Shown: one piece after another, positions 40,048 through 40,327 of the stretch
Position numbering within the stretch: position 1 is the stretch's first letter
How the letters are laid out: each line of letters begins with the position of its first letter
Assembly: GCA_964551195.1 (NCBI GenBank)
Contig: CAZKBI010000010.1
Location: forward strand, 1 to 40,327
Source of the DNA: CAYZPB01 sp964551195
GTDB taxonomy: Bacteria > Bacillota > Bacilli > Tepidibacillales > Tepidibacillaceae
Direction of reading: 5' to 3'
Length of the DNA stretch: 40,327 nt
Made by a program: the position numbers and the translations under genes
The notes under the pieces: generated by a model
Seen by the model: only the letters and a program-made list of their open reading frames with translations
Databases searched by the model: none
Told to the model about the DNA's origin: nothing

Positions 40048-40327
40048 TTATTTTATATATTTTAGGCAATCTCTACAGACACCTTTAAAATAAACATCCT
40101 TATTTTTAACAACAAAGCCATCAAGCTCATTATTCACACAATCTCCTAAGGCAATTTCAAAGTCATACAGTTTTTCACATTTCTCGCATTTGAAGTGACC
40201 ATGTTCCTTAGTTCTTAAATCATATTGTGCCTCATTATCATCATAAGTAAATTGTGTTATTAAATCCGACTCTTTAAATAAACTTAGGGAATTGTAAATG
40301 GTAGTTTTCGATAAAGTTGGTAGTTCA
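40048..40327 (-). CDS. perR: PerR/Fur family regulator (5' end outside window)
   Basis: The last 92 residues of a Fur-family repressor; the start lies beyond the window. The end of the DNA-binding domain (LPTLSKTTIYNSLSLFKE) and the dimerisation domain are visible. The structural zinc site is complete (CEKC and CRDC). Residues matching PerR's sensing site are present: Asp in QYDLRT, His-x-His in EHGHFK and Asp in LYDFEI. It precedes a peroxiredoxin by 17 bases, the usual PerR context, so peroxide sensing is likely. Fur or Zur cannot be fully excluded from the part seen. Confidence 0.85.
   Translation of the reverse strand, partial: ELPTLSKTTIYNSLSLFKESDLITQFTYDDNEAQYDLRTKEHGHFKCEKCEKLYDFEIALGDCVNNELDGFVVKNKDVYFKGVCRDCLKYIK

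Noticed and set aside
1..40327. CRISPR arrays, insertion sequences, prophage or integrase genes
   Set aside because: No regularly spaced repeats, transposase or phage genes were seen; the only repeats are coding linkers, hairpins and one promoter-associated pair.

Overview
The window comes from a low-GC Gram-positive anaerobe, most likely a Clostridia-like member of the Bacillota. This rests on gene content and signals: a class II B12-dependent ribonucleotide reductase, rubrerythrin, a FixABCX electron-transfer module, a split glycine decarboxylase (gcvPA/gcvPB), a dnaG-rpoD-trmK cluster, DegV proteins, a Trp T-box leader, strong AGGAGG ribosome binding sites and many hairpin-plus-T terminators. 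I cannot name a genus. One run of 100 N (22309-22408) shows this is a scaffold, probably a draft or metagenome assembly.

Layout. 1-2100 (+): three paralogous small lipoproteins of unknown function; the third is a mosaic of the first two. 2115-4220 (-): aroQ, an M24 Xaa-Pro peptidase and efp. 4344-4496 (+): a 50-residue basic protein. 4561-7098 (-): nrdJ. 7375-13890 (-): a tightly packed seven-gene run ridA-thiI-aroK-gcvT-gcvH-gcvPA-gcvPB. 14121-18351: single genes, namely a polytopic membrane protein, a small membrane protein, ubiX, degV and a DUF4349 lipoprotein. 18445-22641 (-): fixA-fixB-fixC-fixX followed by an FmdE-like lipoprotein. 22803-22991 (+): a decayed rhodanese fragment. 23057-27011: rubrerythrin, a patatin plus coiled-coil pair, and trpB behind a Trp T-box. 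27193-31602: an ABC exporter fused to its ATPase, a kinase-like P-loop protein, a rubredoxin-domain protein and a second degV. 31717-37797 (-): a DUF212 membrane protein, uppP, the RNase P RNA, trmK, rpoD, dnaG and a DUF134 regulator. 38010-40327 (-): yjdM, a ZIP metal transporter, a peroxiredoxin and the 3' part of a PerR/Fur regulator.

How the genes fit together. The glycine cleavage system, with RidA to remove reactive enamines, points to glycine/serine metabolism. FixABCX would split electrons from NADH between ferredoxin and a quinone-type acceptor. Rubrerythrin, peroxiredoxin and PerR give peroxide defence in an anaerobe. The lone, T-box-controlled trpB suggests indole salvage or a dispersed trp pathway.

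Most of the window is ordinary core genome. The parts least explained by known families are the mosaic lipoprotein trio, the exported FmdE-like protein beside FixABCX, the patatin/coiled-coil pair, the orphan trpB arrangement and the repeat-bearing DUF134 promoter. I found no clear new defence or mobile system.
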